DNA of 64,000 nt, taken from the NCBI RefSeq assembly GCF_000474275.2, contig NZ_ATAE01000032.1, positions 1 to 64,000 on the forward strand, read 5' to 3'. Below, piece after piece: positions 61,143-64,000 of this stretch. The stretch comes from Alkalihalophilus marmarensis DSM 21297. Its GTDB lineage: Bacteria; Bacillota; Bacilli; Bacillales; Bacillaceae_D. Position numbers and translations under genes: made by a program. Position 1 is the first letter of the stretch; every line of letters starts with the position of its first letter. The notes beneath the pieces were generated by a model. That model saw only the letters and a program-made list of their open reading frames with translations. It searched no databases and was not told the DNA's origin.

Positions 61143-61892
61143 ATGAATACAATTATTAACACTCAGTTAAATCATCGTTCTTATCGTTCTTACACTTCAA
61201 AAAAAATAGAACCAGAAAAATTAGATGCAGTTATTAAAGCTTCACAAGCTGCCCCTTCATGGATCAATGGCCAGCAAGTATCGATTATTGCTGTTTTTGA
61301 CGATCAAAGAAAGAAACGCTTGTCTGAGTTAGTTGGCAATCAAGCCTACGTTGCTGAAGCACCTGTTTTTCTCATCTTCTGTGCCGATTTTTATAGAGCT
61401 CAACTTGCAGGAGAGGTGCATGGTAAAACGCTCGAAGCCATCGATGATGTCGATGCCCTTCTAGTAGGTGCCACAGATGTTGGACTAGCTATGTCAAATG
61501 CCATTACTGCTGCTGAATCTCTTGACCTTGGCACCGTGCCGATCGGAGGCATCCGCAAAAATCCGCTTGAGGTGATTGAATTGCTAGAACTGCCAAAGCA
61601 TGTCATCCCTATTGCGGGCTTATGCGTAGGGTATCCTAGTGAAGACCCCGGCTTAAAACCTCGTCTCCCAAAAGAAGCGATCTATCATGAGGAAAGCTAC
61701 CAAACAAATGTAGCGGCATTGATTGAATCATATGATCAGTCTATGAGTGCATACATGCATAAGCGGACGAACGGAGCCCAATCTACCTCGTGGACCGAGC
61801 GGGTTTCAAGCTTTTACGAGAAACCTTACTATACGTCTATTGCCCAAATGCTTGAGAAGCAAGGCTTTACATGTAAAAACATTAAAGAATAA
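61143..61892 (+). CDS. NfrA-like FMN nitroreductase
   Basis: The 249-residue flavoprotein oxidoreductase has the FMN/NADPH motifs of the NfrA group: NHRSYRSYTSKKIEPEKL near the start, AAPSWINGQQVSIIAV, SLDLGTVPIGGIRKNP and GLCVGYPSEDPGLKPRLP. Members use NADPH to reduce flavin, nitro groups or quinones. ATG 61143 follows AGGAGG. It ends in a terminator shared with the convergent EAL gene. Confidence 0.93.
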   Translation: MNTIINTQLNHRSYRSYTSKKIEPEKLDAVIKASQAAPSWINGQQVSIIAVFDDQRKKRLSELVGNQAYVAEAPVFLIFCADFYRAQLAGEVHGKTLEAIDDVDALLVGATDVGLAMSNAITAAESLDLGTVPIGGIRKNPLEVIELLELPKHVIPIAGLCVGYPSEDPGLKPRLPKEAIYHEESYQTNVAALIESYDQSMSAYMHKRTNGAQSTSWTERVSSFYEKPYYTSIAQMLEKQGFTCKNIKE

Positions 61893-61901
61893 TGATTAAA
61901 G

Positions 61902-61927
61902 AAAACCCGCAGAGCTCTGCGGGTTTT
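61902..61927. terminator. Perfect palindromic bidirectional terminator
   Basis: A 13-bp perfect inverted repeat (AAAACCCGCAGAG and its complement, no spacer) overlaps the stop codon of the minus-strand EAL gene and ends the nitroreductase gene. Confidence 0.9.
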
Positions 61928-62981
61928 AATTTGCATATGGGTATACATTTGTAACAGGATTTTTTTGAGGCCTCCCAAAATAGTACCCCTGAGCAAGTGG
62001 AATGTTTATGTCCAAACAGAACTCTGCCTCTTCCTTCCTTTCAATTCCTTCTGCAAGTAATGTAATGCCGTACGCGTCTGCCACACTGACTATTTCTTTG
62101 ATTTTAGCCTGGTTGGTTTCATTTTGATCACAGTAATCGATAATAGCACGATCAATCTTGGCAAAATTAGGCTTAAGTTCTTTTAACACTTCAACTGTTG
62201 CGAAACCAGCTCCTAAATCATCTAGAGCCACATGAATTCCCTCACTTTGATAAACCGTAAAAATCTTTTTCAAATGGTTTACATCATGAATCTTTTCTGT
62301 CTCCACCACTTCAAACACTAAATCTTCCGGACGAACTTGATGACGTTCTACTGCTTTTAACGTGCTCTTCAGACAGTGAGCAGGATCATAAATTGAAGAA
62401 GGCAGAAAATTAATAAATCGTTTCATCCCATTTTCTAACAATTTTGCGCTGATTTCAATTGAAGAGATCCGTGCTTGGCTGTCTAGAATAGATTGTAAAC
62501 CTGCTTTTTGAGAGAAAGAAAACAGACTGCCTGGATTAAATGATAGATGAGGCGGTGTAGACCTGACTAGAAATTCATACCCGTACACGTCATTCGTTTG
62601 TAATTTGATGACAGGCTGAATATGCTGGGTAAATAACCCTTCGTTAATAACTTTGACTAGAGGCCACTGCATAATCCGTTCTCTTAACTGGAGATAGGGT
62701 ATAAATCGGGCAAAATGTGCCTCCCCGTATGCTGAATATGTCGCTTGCACTTCTTCACTTGAAAGTAACTCTGCATCTAGCTGCTCTATTAATTGAAGCA
62801 GCTCTTCTTTGCCAGCATACTCGATATAAAAGATATCATTTTCATTTACTATGTATGTAAACTGCTCATGCTGTAATCTCGTAATGAGCTTCATCATCTT
62901 ATGTTCTTCCTTCATTCTCACAAGCAACTGTCCTTTATCTGGAAGATTAGGGATATGACCACATCTGGTGCAACTGTTCAA
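61926..62981 (-). CDS. EAL-domain protein, likely c-di-GMP phosphodiesterase
   Basis: The 351-residue cytoplasmic protein starts at TTG 62981, 7 bases after GAGGAGG; longer readings add an unlikely N-terminus. A short N-terminal Cys pair (CTRCGHIPNLPDKG) looks like half a zinc knuckle. A middle domain of about 100 residues precedes the EAL domain (about 110-351). The catalytic pattern is EFLVR, INFLPSSIYD, EVVETE, LDDLGAGFA, AKIDRAI and LAEGIE, so the metal-binding acids and Lys are kept. It probably degrades c-di-GMP. Monocistronic. Confidence 0.9.
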   Translation of the reverse strand: MNSCTRCGHIPNLPDKGQLLVRMKEEHKMMKLITRLQHEQFTYIVNENDIFYIEYAGKEELLQLIEQLDAELLSSEEVQATYSAYGEAHFARFIPYLQLRERIMQWPLVKVINEGLFTQHIQPVIKLQTNDVYGYEFLVRSTPPHLSFNPGSLFSFSQKAGLQSILDSQARISSIEISAKLLENGMKRFINFLPSSIYDPAHCLKSTLKAVERHQVRPEDLVFEVVETEKIHDVNHLKKIFTVYQSEGIHVALDDLGAGFATVEVLKELKPNFAKIDRAIIDYCDQNETNQAKIKEIVSVADAYGITLLAEGIERKEEAEFCLDINIPLAQGYYFGRPQKNPVTNVYPYAN

Positions 62982-63090
62982 ACGAACTCCTCCTCTAATG
63001 TATATTGTAAGTACTATACCACCTTTATAGTTATTTAAAACTATTACTATTGTAATATGTTTATTCAGTTTTGACATGTATGATGCACTA

Positions 63091-63122
63091 GAAAAAGCCA
63101 TGTTATCTAAACATGGCTTTCA
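63091..63122 (-). terminator. Terminator after the MeaB gene
   Basis: On the minus strand AAAGCCATG and CATGGCTTT pair around a 9-base loop, and a run of five T follows. Confidence 0.82.
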
Positions 63123-63149
63123 CTTTTTAATTACTGCTCCCTGATGAGG

Positions 63150-64000
63150 CTATTTTTTTGTCATTTCTAACAGCTCTAAAGCTGCTTTAGTAGCTGAAGC
63201 CTCACCTGATAAGACTTGGTGCTGCATTTCAGGAAGGCGGCTTTTAATTATCTCCTGTTCATAAAATTGTGCAAGAACTTGCTCCTCAATCAAATCTTTA
63301 AACCACCGGAGAGCTTGTTCATTTCTTCTTTTTAAGAAAAGGTCATTCTCTTCCATATGCTCTTTATGTTCTTTTATAACAGACCAGATATGATCGACAC
63401 CCTCACCTGTCAAAGCAGAAACAGTGTAGGCCTTCGTTGCCCATCCTTCTGTGATCGGCGGCAGCAGGTGAAGCATTCGATTCAATTCCACCCTGGCTTG
63501 TTGTGCTGCTTGTTTATTAGGTCCATCGGCTTTATTAATAAACATCGCATCGGCCATTTCCATAATCCCTTTTTTCATTCCTTGGAGCTCATCTCCTGCT
63601 CCAGTCAGCATTAATACAAGAAAGAAGTCTACCATTGAACGGACGGCTACTTCGCTTTGACCAACACCGACAGTCTCTACAATAATCACATCATAGCCTG
63701 CCGCTTCACATAAAAGAAGCGTTTCGCGGGTCTTTCTAGCTACACCGCCAAGAGTGCCACCTGCAGGGGAAGGTCTGACATAAGCATTAGGGTGGCGCGA
63801 TAATTGCTCCATTCGAGTTTTATCACCTAAAATACTGCCTCCAGTTAGAGTGCTAGAAGGGTCTACGGCTAATACCGCTACCTTATGTCCCCTCTCACAG
63901 AGCATCATTCCGAATGCTTCAATCAGGGTGCTTTTTCCTGCTCCTGGCACACCTGAAAAGCCAATCCGTATCGAGTTTCCTGTATGAGGCATTAACTCTG
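63150..64000 (-). CDS. meaB: MeaB/ArgK family G-protein chaperone, N-terminus beyond the right edge
   Basis: At least 283 residues are present; the family has about 320-370 and the frame runs open to base 64000, so the start is outside. The P-loop [57 protein letters not shown] and NKADG motifs identify a MeaB-type GTPase. These protect and load methylmalonyl-CoA mutase or related B12 enzymes. The mutase genes would be expected next to it, to the right. A terminator follows its stop codon. Confidence 0.94.
   Translation of the reverse strand, partial: ELMPHTGNSIRIGFSGVPGAGKSTLIEAFGMMLCERGHKVAVLAVDPSSTLTGGSILGDKTRMEQLSRHPNAYVRPSPAGGTLGGVARKTRETLLLCEAAGYDVIIVETVGVGQSEVAVRSMVDFFLVLMLTGAGDELQGMKKGIMEMADAMFINKADGPNKQAAQQARVELNRMLHLLPPITEGWATKAYTVSALTGEGVDHIWSVIKEHKEHMEENDLFLKRRNEQALRWFKDLIEEQVLAQFYEQEIIKSRLPEMQHQVLSGEASATKAALELLEMTKK

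Overview
The window looks like chromosome of a low-GC, spore-forming Bacillaceae, probably an alkaliphilic or salt-tolerant lineage. This is inferred from strong AGGAGG-type ribosome sites with frequent TTG/GTG starts, a Bacillus-type argCJBD-carAB-argF-yjzC-yjaU-yjaV cluster, yitV/yitT, small Bacillus proteins such as DUF3941, and two TAXI-type TRAP transporters. No rRNA, tRNA or CRISPR array was found.

Layout. At the left edge (minus strand) the 5' end of a group II intron sits directly behind the terminator of a small membrane-protein gene. From 0.1 to 11.9 kb, minus strand, runs the arginine operon (argC-argJ-argB-argD-carA-carB-argF), followed by yjzC and two genes resembling yjaU and yjaV. 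Its single promoter (TTGAAT-17-TATAAT) is overlain by an ARG-box-like operator. From 12 to 14.1 kb lies a copper/cytochrome oxidase assembly group: ctaG, a SCO protein, and a thioredoxin-like lipoprotein whose frame is interrupted by one in-frame TGA placed exactly as the first position of a UxxC motif. That gene is a candidate selenoprotein. From 14.3 to 17 kb are a Cof-type HAD phosphatase, two very small genes, a GNAT acetyltransferase and an unknown protein. From 17 to 22.9 kb are a CstA pyruvate/peptide-type carrier with a LytS/LytT sensor pair, an XRE-cupin regulator, and the divergent azlC-azlD pair. From 23 to 27.5 kb is a SNF2 helicase with an overlapping partner gene. From 27.5 to 34.5 kb is mixed housekeeping: a BsuPI lipoprotein, YitT, YitV, small proteins, rhodanese and an AI-2E family exporter.

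From 33.5 to 42.1 kb is a maltodextrin module: LacI-type regulator, binding protein plus two ABC permeases, an oligo-1,6-glucosidase, and a divergent neopullulanase. The divergent promoters carry four LacI-type operators. A MATE exporter and a GerMN lipoprotein follow.

From 44.5 to 59.1 kb are two separate TAXI TRAP systems. The first (plus strand) has a binding protein and a fused permease separated by a terminator and a 370-base structured leader. Facing it is an aminotransferase-RpiR operon with a 20-bp operator palindrome. The second (minus strand) reads: histidine kinase with an extracytoplasmic solute-binding domain, NtrC-type activator, long terminator, sigma-54 promoter, TAXI binding protein, DUF1850 lipoprotein, fused TRAP permease, atypical SDR. 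This is a self-contained sense-and-import unit.

From 59.2 kb to the end are a B12-binding radical SAM protein, an NfrA-like nitroreductase, an EAL phosphodiesterase and a MeaB GTPase cut by the right edge.
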